A stretch of DNA of 64,000 nucleotides from Protea cynaroides (Eukaryota; Streptophyta; Magnoliopsida; Proteales; Proteaceae): assembly GCA_028583415.1 (NCBI GenBank), contig CM053272.1:78113479-78177478 (forward strand), given 5' to 3'. Under the pieces are notes generated by a model. That model saw nothing but the letters and a program-made list of their open reading frames with translations, did no database searches and was not told the origin of the DNA. Shown piece after piece: positions 1-12,286 of this stretch. The position numbers were made by a program, and so were the translations under genes. Position 1 is the first letter of the stretch; every line of letters starts with the position of its first letter.

Positions 1-7
1 GCTACAG

Positions 8-448
8 GTATTTCTTCTACCTTTTCATGTTTTTAGGTTTCTTAACCTAGGTTTTTGCTCGTTTATCTTGTATTTTTCAAATTAAACTTTTTCCAATCGT
101 AAAAATTCGATTTTTATTGGGGGCTTTTGTTGTTGGTGGCTCGAGGAACAAAAGACCTATAAAATATTTGAGTTTCATCGGTTGGTTATCGAGAAACTCG
201 AAATTTTTACTTTTTGCCCTAATTTTGTCGAAATTTTGAATTTCTTGAAATTTCTTGCAATTCAATCTAATTAGTTGAAATTTCCGACTGTTTGAGTCTC
301 ACAAGATAATTTAGGATCTATGTAAGTCCTCCTGCCCACGCATATGGGTGAAAAGTGAGGCATTTGACCAATTTACATCGTTATTATGTCGAAATATCAG
401 GTTTTTCCTCTCTACTAACCCATTATTTGTTTTTCTTTCTATTTGCAG
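8..448 (+). other. Putative 5'-UTR intron of the antisense gene (element A)
   Basis: The sequence CTACAG/GTATTT at the left edge is a good donor. A T-rich stretch ending in TTTGCAG at 442-448 is a good acceptor, five bases before the antisense-gene ATG at 454. The same arrangement occurs in B (451 bp), C (442 bp), E (453 bp) and K (441 bp). Conserved length and splice sites argue for a real intron, but no transcript evidence is available here. Confidence 0.6.
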
Positions 449-453
449 ATACT

Positions 454-1713
454 ATGGCTCATACCAAGGTACCCAGAGTTCGCGACCATCTTCGCTTCCG
501 TTCCAACAAAGCCGAGACACATTATGCCCACTACGCTCGCAAGAAGGTTGAGGGAGGTCGCAAAGTGGACTTGGCTAGCTTAGCCTTGTTCAATGTGGAG
601 AGAGCCTTTGTTGATATGGGATGGCTCTCTGTCATCACTTATGACACGTGTACCCATCCTGACTTGGTACGCCAGTTCTATTGTAATCTCCAGGTGGTAT
701 GAGATTACAATGATGTGGAAAGGGGTGGTGAGCTTCGCAGCACGAGCTACGTCAAGGGGGTTAACGTTTCATTTGATTATCGGCAGCTGGCCGACTTGCT
801 GGGCATTTCCTGTACTGGTCCCATGGTGTTCTGTGCTCCTGGAGAGCCCAGTTCTTTCATCTACAAATGAGGGTTGAGATCGATCATCAGCTCATCAGAC
901 CTGATCGCTGGGAGATGAAGGAAAGTTATCTGCGTTCAGATCCACGGGTATACTGCAAGATCATTCAGCATAACCTGATACCACAGAGTGGTCACTACGA
1001 GAGGGTCTCCCAGTTGACCCAGTATCTATTATACTGCATATGTACTAGGCAGCCCGTCTTCCTTCCCTACATCATCATGCGTACGATGATCAGTGCCACG
1101 TTGCCCAGTCACACTGGCAACCTTCCTTACGGACGCATGATCACTATCTTGCTTACCCGCCTGGGGGTTGATTTAGTGGATGAGAAGATTTAGGAGAAAT
1201 TCTTCTCATCGCCTCTGGATTGGGAGGCCATCTGCAAGATGGGCATGCGGGATGCCCAGGTCAGTGATGAGGAGAGGAACGCGATGGTGCGCCCTCGCAC
1301 TCGATTAGAGATGGCTGACGCTGAGGCAGCAGCAGTAGCTATTGGAGCAGGGGTTCATGATGATGACCGGCTATACATGGACGTAGATGCCATACTTCCT
1401 CCATCACCTACTCATGCTACTGGAGCTGGTCCGTCTTCTTCAGCTGGTCCTTCGCATGCTGCTGGTCCTTCGTATTCTCCATCTGGTGACATGATGAGGA
1501 TATTGTACGAGATACGAGAGACTCAACGTATGTCTGACCTGAGGATGGGAGAGCTTCTAGAGGCTCAGTGTGTGACTGACCAACGGGTGGCTGATCTCAC
1601 AGGTAGTCTCCAGACGAGCCAACTCAGATAGCTTGGCTGACCAGGGTCTACGCTGAGGACTATGATAGAGACCGTGAGGCACCACCTCCCCCATCACCTC
1701 CAGCTTCTTGATG
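454..1713 (+). pseudogene. Antisense extra gene of element A (Transposase_32-like), broken
   Basis: The product starts MARTK-like (here MAHTKVPRVRDHL) and resembles the plant 'putative plant transposon protein' family, PF20167 from memory. Diagnostic stretches are a GW...DLVRQFYCNL block, a SYVKGV...DLLGIS block, and LPYGRMITILLTRLGVDL. The tail is rich in A, G, P and S, followed by heptad-like units. The gene lies opposite to gag-pol, between the primer site and gag. It is broken by TGA at 700-702 (expected GGA), a one-base loss near 847, TAG at 1191-1193 (expected CAG), and another base loss near 1625. The ancestral stop is TGA at 1711-1713. Its biochemical function is unknown. Confidence 0.75.
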
Positions 1714-1780
1714 TACTTCTTTTATTTTTCTTTTTGTACTTCAGAGAAACTATCCGGACTGTAGACTGTACTCTATTTTA

Positions 1781-1825
<45 letters not shown>

Positions 1826-2011
1826 GTTTGTTCTTCCTTTTGGTTGTATATAACTTTGTTTCTCATTTAATAGATGCATTATTCTCTTTCAGTTAGTCTC
1901 AAACAACACAGATGCTTATGGTGTGTTATTATTACATCTTTTAAATTTTTATCCTATCTTAGTTCACGACCTTTTGTGAAAGTATACGGTTTCACAGATA
2001 AATCCTGATAT
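1714..2011. other. Spacer between antisense gene and primer site (element A leader)
   Basis: Noncoding. It corresponds to the first part of the sense-strand leader and to the 3' region of the antisense gene. It contains an AT microsatellite. The stretch up to the PBS is conserved with copies B, C and K. Confidence 0.6.
1784..1822. repeat. (AT)n microsatellite
   Basis: About 39 bases of alternating A and T downstream of the antisense gene. B and C have no such tract at this position and K has only a short one, so it expanded in this copy. Confidence 0.9.
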
Positions 2012-2023
2012 GCTCTAATACCA
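2012..2023 (-). promoter_or_regulatory. Primer binding site, tRNA-iMet type (element A)
   Basis: The minus strand reads TGGTATTAGAGC, three bases after the end of the 5' LTR. This is one change from the usual plant initiator-Met PBS TGGTATCAGAGC. Confidence 0.85.
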
Positions 2024-2305
2024 AGTTGTCACACCCCAATTCTGCACCATTCAGAACGGTGTGATGAACAGCTATAAACCAACGGTTCAACCAGGATCTC
2101 TAATAGGCGGTATCCATTAAAAATAAAACCATGCACATCCAACACTATAATCAGAATAAATACACAATAACGGAAGTCTTATAGTAAATGAACTGAGCAT
2201 TCTAATTGTAATAATCATAATTAAAATATCAAATTATTGTTGTATCAACTGAGACATAAATAAATAAAATATCAATTACATCTTTTTATAAATCCAAATA
2301 AAATC

Positions 2306-2587
2306 CTAATAGAATACGCATGAGTTGTATTCGCATGAGGGGTCATGCGTATCCTCTAAGTCTTCAGCTTCCACTGCAGCAACACGCACATACACCGGAG
2401 CATTCATATAATCTGTAACTATAGTACCTGCATCATCAACTAAAAATATTCGACATCGAGAGGATGAGCACACGTCATGGCTCAGTGAGCAAAGAAAACA
2501 ATGCAACAAACATATGCATGCATTCAATTCATATCTTTGGTCTGGTAAATAAGTTTGCAATATGCTATAGAAAGGATAGGTAGCCAA
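2306..2587 (-). other. Small LTR reading frame (element A copy)
   Basis: A 93-residue frame, one of several copies of a conserved LTR small ORF. It ends in FLVDDAG...DYMNAPVY...AVEAEDLEDTHDPSCE. The best copy is in K (59458-59775). Whether it is translated is unknown. Confidence 0.35.
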
Positions 2588-3957
2588 AGATCACGTTTAT
2601 TGACGCCGCACTTCTATACACGAGTGTGTGAAGACACCCAAATGTAACATTTATTACCGACTCACATGCACCAAATCATGGACAATGTACACACAAAGGT
2701 CACGTTTATTGCTATACCCGTTGCCCATACCAACACGTTAGCCCCTGCTGGCGTTGCCCATACCAACACGTTAGCCCCTGCTGGCGAGGGCTCGCAAACT
2801 AGGCTTGCAATTAACCAATCCTAATGCCAATCAGTGTATCCATGGCCTCACCCCAGCATCCCTCAATAAGTCCATAAAGATAGGGCTAAGGCCCCCCGGC
2901 AGAGTCAGAGACTACACGGTCCGAGACCACCTCCCCTCATACCCTACCACGTGATAGTTCTGCTAAGGTAATGGCACTACGACTATGTCAGTGGACAAGA
3001 GTTGAGTTAGAGATAGAGCTAGAGTGCTAAGGCCTCGCCTATGACACCTCCCCTAGATACTCGCTCGCATCAAGCACACCAACCACACACATACATCCAC
3101 ATGCCTATTCCTATCATCATCATCATCATCATGTATAAATAAGAATTAAATATGCATGAACAGTAATAATAGAAATATTGGATGACATGTTGAGTGCACA
3201 TAACAATAATACACGCATAAAATCAATCATGGCATTGGACTCAAAAGTAAAACAGTTTATTATTAACCAATTAGTTTAGGTCTTGTTCCCTCACCTTACT
3301 TGATCGTAGGTCCTCTTACAAGCTTTAAGAATCAACTATATATCGATGTTATATCACTAGAAGACCTAACCAAGTCGATAGAATTTAATTAGAAATAATT
3401 CGGACTTTAATAAGCATGCTGTTAACTGGGGGTCGATGCCAGGGTCGGAGGTTCCATCGACCCTGGGTGCTACCACCCACAGTCTGGACTTCCCGAACAC
3501 TGGGTCGATTATCAGGGTCTGGTAGGGTCGATTAGCCATCGACCCCCGTGCGACCCCCTGTGGGTTTAGTTGATTTTTTCTCCTACAGTCCATTCTTCGT
3601 GTTTGGGGTCCTATGGCTTGCTTCTACAATCCATTCCACACTTGTTCTATGGCCTAGAACCACAGTTTATTCACCTATATGGCTTTCATGATTTTCCCCA
3701 TGGTTTTCCATGAAAACCTAACCATGGGTGGATGATTTAGGTTTCTCCTAAATCATTTCCTCTTCACTATCCATTCTAAGGTCTGTAGAATTACATGGAG
3801 ATAGTATCCATATCTGAGAATTAGGCTTGTTTCTCGTAAGCCTTCTCTTTGCTCTTCTTCTCCACTTTCCTTCTCTTCTCTTTCTCTTCTCCTTCTCTTC
3901 TCTTTCTCTCAATCCAATTAGGGTTCTAAAAGGAGTGAAAGAGGCTTAGGGACGTCT

Positions 3958-3965
3958 TATTTATA
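3958..3965 (-). promoter_or_regulatory. Probable LTR TATA box (element A)
   Basis: TATAAATA on the minus strand, about 370 bases from the start of the LTR. The same box occurs in both B LTRs, both C LTRs and K. Confidence 0.65.
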
Positions 3966-4333
3966 GAGTAGAAACTCCCAAAATAAGTCCCATTGAGATT
4001 AGGTAAAAATCCCATTGAAATTTGGAAAGTTTCCAAATCACGGTTTCTATCGACAGACTGGGGGTCGACGAGGGGGTCCGAGATCCCGTCGACCCCTGGT
4101 TCTTAAAATTTCTGACCCCCGATATAAAACTCAGGGTCTGACTTTTGTCCTGGGGGGGACCGACCCTACCTTGTTGGGTATGCGACCCCCCCCCCCCTAT
4201 TTTTAGTATTTTTAGGTCAGTTTAATACCTGGGATCATGATCTCCCTCATGCACTTGATCCATTTGGCTCGACCATGATGGGTAGACCTGGTTCAAGGTG
4301 GTAAGACTGGCTTAGTTCGATACGGGTCTTACA

Positions 4334-6556
4334 GGCTGTGTCCTTGTAAACTAAACCGTACACATCCACCACCATAATCAGAATAAATACACAATGGCGG
4401 AAGTCTTAATATTAAATGAACTGAGGAATCTAACTGTGATAATTATAAATAAAGTATCAAATTATGTTGTATCAACCGAGACATAAGTAAATAAAATATC
4501 AATTACCTTTCCTTAATAGTTCAAATAAAAATCTAATCGAAAACGCATGAGTTGCCCTCGCATGAGGAGTCATGCTTCTCCATTATGTCTTCAGCCTCCA
4601 TTGCAACCACATGCCCGTACACAGAAGCATTCATATAATCTTCCCCAGTGGTACCTGCATCATCAACTAAAAATATTCGACGTCGAAAGGGTGAGCACAC
4701 ATCACGGCTCAGTGAGCAAACAAAACAATGCATGCATTCAATTCATATCTGTGGTATGATAAATAAGTTTGCAATGTGCTATAGAAAGGTTCGGTGGCCA
4801 CCTCACGTCTATACACGAGCGTGTGAAGCCGTCCAAAGGTTGATGTTTATTGTCGTCCCACATGTACCCACTATGGAATAAAGATAGAGCTAAAGTGCTT
4901 AGGACCACACCGCATCACACTTCCCCTGATACTCTATCCATACCAATACGTAAGCCCCTGCTGGTGAGGGTTTGCAAACTGGGCTCGCAACTAACCAATT
5001 CTAATGTCAAACAGTGTACCCAAGGCCTCACCCCAGCATCCCTCAATACGTCCATAAAGATAGTGCTAAGGCCCCCCGACAGAGTCGAAGACTACACGGT
5101 CCGAGACCACCTCCCCTGATACCCTACGACGTACTAGTTCTGCTAAGGTAATGGTGATACGACGATGTTAGTGGACAAGACTTGAGTAGAGATAGAGCTA
5201 GACTGTAGTGACTAGGCTGAACCACAATGTCACGTCCTCCCCCTGATGCTCCACTCGCATTAAGCACACTAGCCATACACATACATTCACATGTCTATTC
5301 CTAGCATCATCACCATCATCATGTTATAAATAGAATAGAATTAAATATGCATGAACATTAATAGCAGGAATATTGGATGACATGTGCACATTACAAGCAT
5401 ACACGCATAGAATCAGTCATGGCATTTGACTCAAGAAATAAAAACAGTTTATTATTAGCCAATAGTTTAGGTCTTGTTTCCTCACCTTGGCTTGAGTGTA
5501 GATCCTCTTTCAAGCTTTAAGAATCACCTTTATATTAATAGGAAAGCCTAACAAGTCGATAGATTTTAATTATAAGTCATTCCGACAATTTTAGGCTTGT
5601 TGTCAAGCGAGGGCCGCAGGATGGGTCATAGTTTTCTGCGACCCCAGGGTGTAGGCTCGATGCCAGGGTTGGATGTTCCATCGACCCTGGGTGCGACCAC
5701 CGCATCCCTGGACTTCCCGAATGCTGGGGGTTGATCCTGTGGTCTGGTAGGGTCAATTTCCAATTGACCCCACGTGCGACCCCCCGTGGTTTGAGTCGAC
5801 CTTTTCATCCTACTGTCTAATCTTTCAAGTTTGGGTCCTATGGCTTACTTCCACAGTCCATTCTATGCTTGTTCTATGGCTTAAAACTCTAGGTTACTTC
5901 CTTACTTTCCTACCATGATTCCCTTCATGGATTTCATTGAAATCCTCCCATGGATGGATGATTTGGATTTTTCCTAGACCATACCCTCTTCATGAACTAT
6001 TCTAAAGTCTTAAATTATTAATGAAAACATACCCATACCTTAGGTTTGCTTAGATTCAGAGGTTTCTCTAAATTCTTCTCTTTAGTCTTCTTCTCCAACT
6101 TTCCTTCTCTTCTCCTTCTCTTCTCTTTCTCTCACTTTTAATTAGGGTTTCAAAAGGAGTGAAAGAGGCTAAGGGATGTCCTATTTATAGAGGAGAACCT
6201 CCCAAAATAAGTCCCATTGAGATTAGGAAAGAATCCCCTTGAAATTTGAAAAGTTTCCTATTTACGGTTTCTGTCGGCAATGAGGGGGTCGATGAGGGGG
6301 TCGGAGATCCCATCAACCCTCAGGTATAAATTTTCTAACCCTCAGTCAAAATTTCAGGGGTCTGACTCCTTAATGGGGGGGGGGGTCCGACCCTGCTTAT
6401 TTGGGTATGCGACCCTGCCCCCTAATTTACTATTTTTGGGTTAGTTTAATACCTGGTCTCGCTATTTCCTTCCCGTACTTGATCCATTTGGCTCGACCAT
6501 GATAGGTAGACCTGGTACAAGGTGGTAAGACTGGTTAGTTTGATACGGGTCTTACA
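4334..6556 (-). repeat. 3' LTR of element B, first ~79 bases displaced by A
   Basis: It starts GGCTGTGTCC, which matches position ~12381 of the B right LTR, about 79 bases in. It ends CTTACA just before the polypurine tract. TATAAATA lies at 6182-6189 (minus). GTCGA-type clusters lie at about 5588-5795 and 6275-6420. Confidence 0.85.
4533..4733 (-). other. Small LTR reading frame (element B, left LTR)
   Basis: A 66-residue piece of the conserved LTR small ORF, with the FLVDDAG, DYMNASVY and AMEAED blocks intact. Confidence 0.3.
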
Positions 6557-6567
6557 ACTCCCCCCTG
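6557..6567 (-). promoter_or_regulatory. Polypurine tract (element B)
   Basis: The minus strand reads AGGGGGGAGTT immediately before the TGTAAGACC start of the 3' LTR. This is the expected priming site for plus-strand DNA synthesis. Confidence 0.85.
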
Positions 6568-9500
6568 CTTATAAAAATTTCATCCTCGAAATTTGTACAT
6601 ACCTTGCGAGTCGAATAGAAGAGGGTATTACTTTCGCATAACGTTATCTTCTTTCCATGTGATTTATTCTATATCTCTGCTTCTTCAGGTGACCTTAACA
6701 TAATAAATGTCACGGTTGTGTAGTCGTTGCACCTTTCGAGTGGTGATTTCAGTTGGTGCTACTTCAAACGTCAAATCATCAGTCAAATCAGGTAGATCTA
6801 CTATCAAAACGTGCATTGGATCTCTGACATACTTCTTCAATAAGGAGATATGAAATACATCATGCACACTTGACATAGATGGTGGTAGTGCTAACTGGTA
6901 AGCCACTTTTCCACGTTTAGCTAGAATCTCATATGGTTTGACATATCTCGGACTTAGTTTCCCTTTTTCTGTCTGAACCGTTTGAAACCTCGCATAGGTG
7001 ACACTTTGAGGAATACCTTATCACCTACGGTGAATTCAAGGTCTCGGCATCTAGTATCTGCATATTGCTTCTGACGATTCTGAGCCGTTCTTACTCTTTC
7101 CTTGATAATGTCAACTACTCGATAAGTCTTCTGTAATCCTTCCCAAAACTTTGAAGTAAATCGTGGATCTCTGTCGGACACAATGCTTTCAAGTACACCG
7201 TGTAATCTGACAATATTATCCACATACAACTTAGCTAACCTCTCCAGTGTATACTGAGGTTGTATAGCTATAAATCGAGCAGTTTTAGTCAGTCGGTCTA
7301 CAATCACCCAAACTACGTCAACTACTCGGGGAGTCAATGGTAACCCTGTGACAAAGTCCATAGTAATGCAGTCCCATTTCCATGCTGGTTCTGGTAACGG
7401 CTGTAACAGTCCTGCTGGTCTTTGTCATTCAGCTTTCACCATCTGACAATTTAGGCATTGAGACACGAACTTGGCTATATCTGCTTTCATTCCTCTCCAC
7501 CAATATAATTTCTTTAGGTCATGATACATTTTTGTACTTTCAGGGTGTATCGAATAGGCGGTGGTATGGGCTTCCTTCATTAGTCAGTGTCTAATGTCCA
7601 AATTTTTTATTTTCGGTACACATATTCTTCCTTTGTACTTCAATAACTTTTCATCATCTAAGGTGAACTCAGGAATAGTCCTACCTTTTTGGATGTCTTC
7701 TTGTATTGTTCTTAGATAAGGGTCTGATTTAATCGCTGTCTTCACTTCATCAAGTATATCGGGTACAATCTTTAATGTGGCGAACATATTTGCAAACCGA
7801 TGGATAAACCCTTGGTTGGTTGATTCACCCAGTGCATCTATTAGAAACTGCTCATTACTGTAATTGAATACTTTTTCGGTAGTACACAGTGCAGCAGTGG
7901 TGCTAACCTCTCCTTGAGATTTTATCATTTCCTTTCTACTCAGCGTGTCAGGAACCACATTAGCTTTTCCTGGATGATACTGGATATCACAATCATGGTC
8001 TTTCAATAGTTCCAGCCATCTTCTTCGTCTCATATTCAACTCCTTCTGATTAAAGAGGTAAGTAAGACTCTTATGATCTGATTTAATCTGAAATTTCTCT
8101 CCGTACAAGTAATGTCTCCATATTTTGACAGCATGTACTACTACCGCTAATTCCAAATCATGAGTGGGATAGTTCTTCTTATGTGTCTTCAATTGTCGTG
8201 AGGCATAAGCAATTACTTGTTCTCCTTGCATAAGTACACATCCTAATCCCAATCCTGACGCATCAGTGTACAAAATAAATGGCTGTCCTGGAACCGGAAT
8301 GGTCAAGATTGGGGCAGATATCAATCTAGCCTTCAATGTTTGGAAACTCTTATCGCATTTTTCAGTCCAAACAAATTTTTGGCCCTTCTTAGTCTAACTG
8401 GTGAGAGGTACGGCAATTCGGGAATAGTTTTCCACAAATCGTCGATAATACCCAGCTAGACCTAAGAAACTTCTAATTTCTGCAATGCTCTTCGGTGCTT
8501 CCCACTTCACAATAGCTTCGATCTTGCTAGGATCCACTTTAATTCCTTCAGCGGATACAACATGGCCTAGAAAAGTGACTTCCTTTAGTCAAAACTCACA
8601 CTTTGTAAATTTGACGTAGAGCTTCTCCTTCCGTAATCGCTGCAGAGCGGCATTTAGATTCTTAATATGAGTTTCCTTGTCCTTGGAGTAGAACAATATA
8701 TCATCGATGAATACAATAACTGACTTATCCAACATATCGTGGAATACCCGATTCATAAGTTCCATAAAGATTGCTGGTGCGTTCGTCAATCCAAAAGACA
8801 TGACCAAAAATTCATAACGTCCATATCTGGTACTGAATGTTGTCTTGGGAATATCACCATCCTTAATCTTCAACTGATGGTAGCCTGACCGAAGATCGAT
8901 CTTGGAGAACACTTTGGCACCTTGCAACTGATCGAACAGGTCATCGATCCAAGGCAATGGGTACCGATTCTTGATTCTCAGTTTATTCAGTTCTCAGTAG
9001 TCTATACACAATCGAACACTACCGTCCTTCTTTACCAATATTACTGGCGCTCCCCATGGTGATATGCTAGGTCGGATGTAGCCCTTCTCCAGCAGTTCTT
9101 GTAGTTGTACTTTTAATTCCTTCAGTTCAGTAGGAGCCATTCGATAAGGTGCTTTAGATACTGGTGCGACTCTGGGTATCAGATCTATAACAAACTCTGT
9201 AGCACGGTCGGGTGGTAGTCCTGGTAGTTCTTCAGGAAATACATCTGGAAAGTCACGTAGGACATCAATATCCTCCATTTGTGGTGCTTCTTTGGTAGGA
9301 TCGACCACAGATACTAGATACCCAACTGCTCCTTTCTCAAGGCACTTCCTAGCCTTTAATGCAGAGAGTATGAGCTTTCGTTTACAGAGAAGTTTGGTTC
9401 CCGCAAAACTGAACTCTGCCCCTTCCTTGTCTTTAATTGTCAGCTTCTTTTCGGTACACAATAGGTTTGCAGAATGCCGAGCTAACCAGTCCATTCCCAA

Positions 9501-9745
9501 GATGACGTCAAAGTCTGCCATCTCAAGTTGAATCAAGGTTGCATCCAAAGCCTTTTCGTCAATAAGAACTCGACATGATCCATAATCTTTTTCAAATTCC
9601 ACTTCTAATCCCATAGGCGATCGTACAAGCAGTTTGTAGTCTAAGGTTTTTAAGGGTAGATTTAGCTTTTTTCCAAATGATACAGATATAAAAGAATGAG
9701 TAGCTCCTGAATCAAAGAGTACTCTGGCAGGAATGCCATTATCTG
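6568..9745 (-). pseudogene. pol of element B (PR-RT-RH-IN-CHD), inactivated
   Basis: Domains in order are an aspartic protease (LFDSGATHSF near 9700), RT (SPWGAP, LVMSFGLTNAPA, VFIDDIL near 8700), RNase H (YTDASGLGLG near 8255), the integrase zinc region (7430-7600), integrase core (MDFVTGLP near 7350, SDRDPRF near 7165), and GPY/F and chromodomain remains (6590-6930). About 300 bases are missing near 7128, joining FWEGLQK directly to YRVVDIIKERV. This removes the TDGQSER...ED segment with the catalytic glutamate. Nonsense codons include TGA at 8994, 8589 and 7584 and TAG at 8394. A short insertion shifts the frame near 6965, and TGA lies at 6685 in the chromodomain. It cannot encode an active enzyme. 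Confidence 0.9.
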
Positions 9746-10241
9746 TTCTTGTAGTGGTAATGCTTGAAAATCATAAAATACATGAGGCAATCATTATATA
9801 TTTCATTCTCATATTTAAATCCACTAATCAATGATATTTTCAAAATTTTCAGATCATTCTGTAAAAAATACTGTATTTTCCATCGCAGGGTCGATGGATG
9901 TCCGACCCTAGGGTATGCGACCCTGAGAATCACTGCTACTTACCGAAAGCTGAGGGTCGATGGTGGGGTCGATGGATGTCCGACCCTAGGATCGACCCCT
10001 AGTTCTCTGTCAAATCACCGAGAGGCTAGGGTCGATGAGGGGTCGGAGGGAGGGTCGGATGTTTTGGTCGAATTCTCCAACCCAAGGACTAAAAATCAGG
10101 TTTTTAATCCCGATTTTGAATCCATTTCTCATTCTTTCTCCCCCTTTTCGACTCGGCTCGTTCCTCTGAGTTGCTACAATGACAACTCTGACCCATTGGT
10201 GATTTTTTCTTCTCTTTTCGACATCTACTCCTCTTCTACAG
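9746..10241. other. Leader of element B joined to protease by gag deletion
   Basis: The protease start is followed within ~15 bases by TGATTTTCAAGC-type sequence that in C lies upstream of the gag ATG. About 1.37 kb of gag is therefore gone. The remaining leader holds a cluster of GGGTCGATGG and TCGACCC motifs (9888-10075) and the putative first exon of the antisense gene. Confidence 0.75.
9888..10075. repeat. GTCGA-motif cluster in the leader of B
   Basis: Many copies of GGGTCGA and TCGACCC or GTCCGACCC in both orientations, interspersed with unrelated sequence. The same cluster occurs at this position in C and K. Confidence 0.7.
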
Positions 10242-10692
10242 GTATGTTCTCTACGGTTTCATGTTTTTAGGGTTTCTTAACTAGGTTTTTGCTCGTTTAT
10301 ATCATTTTCTTCAAATTAAACTTTTTTCAATCGTAAAAATTTGATTTTTATTGGGGGCTTTTGTTGTTGGTGACTCAATGGACGAAAGCCCTCAAAGATA
10401 TTTGAGTTTCATCGGTTGGTTATCGAGAAACTTGAAATTTCCCATTTTTGCCCTAATTTGTCAAGATTTTTGAATTTTTTGAAATTTCTTCAAATTCAAT
10501 CTCCTTAGATAAAATTTCCAACTACATGAGTCTTACAAGATCACTTAGAATCTTTATAAGTCCTCCTGCCCATGTGTATGTGTGAAAAGTGAGGCTTTTG
10601 ACCAATTTATGTTGTTATAATGTCAAAATTTTTGGGTTTTTCATCTTTACTAAGCTAGTATCTGTTTTTCTTTGTTTTTTTTTTGTTTGCAG
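10242..10692 (+). other. Putative 5'-UTR intron of the antisense gene (element B)
   Basis: Donor CTACAG/GTATGT and acceptor TTTGCAG, 451 bp, T-rich before the acceptor. The ATG follows at 10698. Confidence 0.6.
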
Positions 10693-10697
10693 ATAGT

Positions 10698-12013
10698 ATG
10701 GCTCGTACAAAGTACCCAGGGTTCATGACCCAGTCCACTTCCATTCTAACGAGGTTGAGGCACAGTATGCCTGCTACACTCTTAAGAAGGTAGAGGGAGG
10801 TCATCGGGTGGACTTGGCTAGCCTGGCCTTGTTTGATGTGGAGAGGGCTTTTGGTGACATGGGCTGGCTTCCTGTGATCACCTACGATGCCTGTACTCAT
10901 CCAGATTTGGTGGGACAGTTTTATTATAATCTCCAAGTGGTGGGGGATTACAATGATGCTGAGAGGGGTAGAGAGCTCAGGATCACTAGCTACGTCAAGG
11001 GAGTCGAGGTTTCCTTTGATTATCGGAAGCTAGCGGACCTGTTGGGCATTTCATACGACGGCCCCTTGGTGTTCTATGCTCCCGGAGAGCCCCAGTTCTT
11101 TTCCTTAGAGATGAGGGCTGAGATTGATCATTAGCTCATCAGAGAGGATCGTTGGGAGATGAAAGCGATCTACCTACGTCCAGAGCCTCGGGTGTACTAT
11201 AAGATCGTTCAACACAACCTGATACCTCAAAGTGGGCACTACGAGAGGATCTCCCAGTTGACCCAGTTCTTGTTGTACTGTATCTACACTAGGCAGCCTG
11301 CCTGCCTCCCTTATATCATTATGCAGACGATGATCAGTGCCACATTGCCCAGTTATGTTGGCAACCTACCTCATGGACGCATGATCAGTACACTGCTTAC
11401 CCGCCTGGGCGTTGACTTGGTGGATGAGAGGATTCAGGAGAAATCCTTCTCATCACCTCTGGATTGGGAGGCCATCTGTAAGATGGGCATGCGGGATGCT
11501 CAGGTCAGCGACGATGAGAGGAACGCTCTTTTGGGTCCGCGTACTCGAGTGGAGATGGCCGACGTTGAGGCAGCAGCAGCAGCCACTGGAGTAGGGATTC
11601 ATGGGGGTGATGCTAGGGATGATGATCATTTATACATGGATGTGGATTCCATACCTCCTCCATCACCTACACATGCTACGGGAGCTGGTCCTTCATATGC
11701 AGCTAGTCCTTCACATGCAGCTGGTCCTTCACACCCACCTTCGGATGACATGATGGGGATACTGCATGAGATTAGAGAGGCTCAGCACATGTCTGATCTG
11801 AGGATGGGAGAGCTTCTAGATGCTCAGCGCATATCAGATCTGAGGGTGGGAGAGCTTCTAGATGCTCAGTGCGTGACTGAATAGCGGGTGGCCGATCTCA
11901 CAGCTAGTCTTCAGACGACCCAGACTCAGATAGCTTGGTTGACTAGAGTCTATGCTAAGGATTATGACAGAGACCGCGAGGCACCGCCTCCCCCATCACC
12001 TCCAGTTTCTTGA
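10698..12013 (+). pseudogene. Antisense extra gene of element B (Transposase_32-like), broken
   Basis: The ATG at 10698 opens MARTK, but the frame shifts within the first 110 bases. From 10808 one frame is readable to TGA at 12011-12013, interrupted only by TAG at 11132-11134 and TAG at 11882-11884. The blocks DLVGQFYYNLQVV, SYVKGVEVSFDYRKLADLL and PHGRMISTLLTRLGVDL are present. The tail has two 14-residue units (SDLRMGELLDAQR type). This copy is kept although the element has lost gag. Confidence 0.8.
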
Positions 12014-12286
12014 TGTATTTTATTTTTATTTTTATTTTTGTACTTCAGAGTAACTCTCCGGGTTGTGGACTGTACTTTGCTTTAGACTTGTGTATGTACG
12101 TTTGTTCTTCCTTCGAGTGTATATAAATTTGTTTCTCATTTAATAGATGCATTATTATCTTTCAATTTTTGTCTCAAACAACACAGATGCTTATGGTGTG
12201 TTATTATTACAGCTTTTAATTTTTTATCTTATCTTAGTTCACAAAATTTTGTGGTAGTATACTGGTTTAAAAGACAGGGCCTGAGA
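12014..12286. other. Spacer between antisense gene and primer site (element B leader)
   Basis: Noncoding and conserved with the same segment in A, C and K. The last ~100 bases before the PBS are the most alike, including the GCTTATGGTGTGTTATTATTA stretch in its first 20 bases. Confidence 0.6.

Larger units (their letters stand above)
1..4333 (-). mobile_element. Element A: 5' part of a Tekay-type chromovirus (runs off left edge)
   Basis: Minus-strand element. From right to left it shows a complete 5' LTR, a tRNA-iMet primer site, a leader, an antisense gene and the antisense intron, and then leaves the window before gag. Its right end abuts, at 4334, an LTR that lacks its first ~79 bases. 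That is what insertion of A into the 3' LTR of element B would give. The target duplication would then be GGCTG (4334-4338), with its partner outside the window. The nesting is inferred; the LTR, PBS and antisense gene are seen directly. Confidence 0.85.
2027..4333 (-). repeat. 5' LTR of element A (~2.3 kb)
   Basis: On the minus strand the LTR runs from TGTAAGACCCG to GTGTGACA, the canonical TG...CA. It is followed by ACT and the PBS. Clusters of GGGTCGA/TCGACCC motifs lie on both sides of the TATA box, at about 4045-4195 (U3) and about 3428-3562. A CAT-trinucleotide run lies near 3115-3133. It matches the LTRs of B, C and K closely. Confidence 0.9.

Noticed and set aside
355..702. ATG at 355 as the start of the antisense gene in A (and the matching one at 61787 in K)
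   Set aside because: These starts lie inside the putative intron; the conserved MARTK start follows the TTTGCAG acceptor in A, B, C and K.
4850..5119. Recurrent plus-strand frames in the LTRs (also 12911-13180 and 21495-21710)
   Set aside because: They recur because the LTRs are homologous; they run antisense to the element and show frame breaks in other copies. Less convincing than the sense-strand small ORF.
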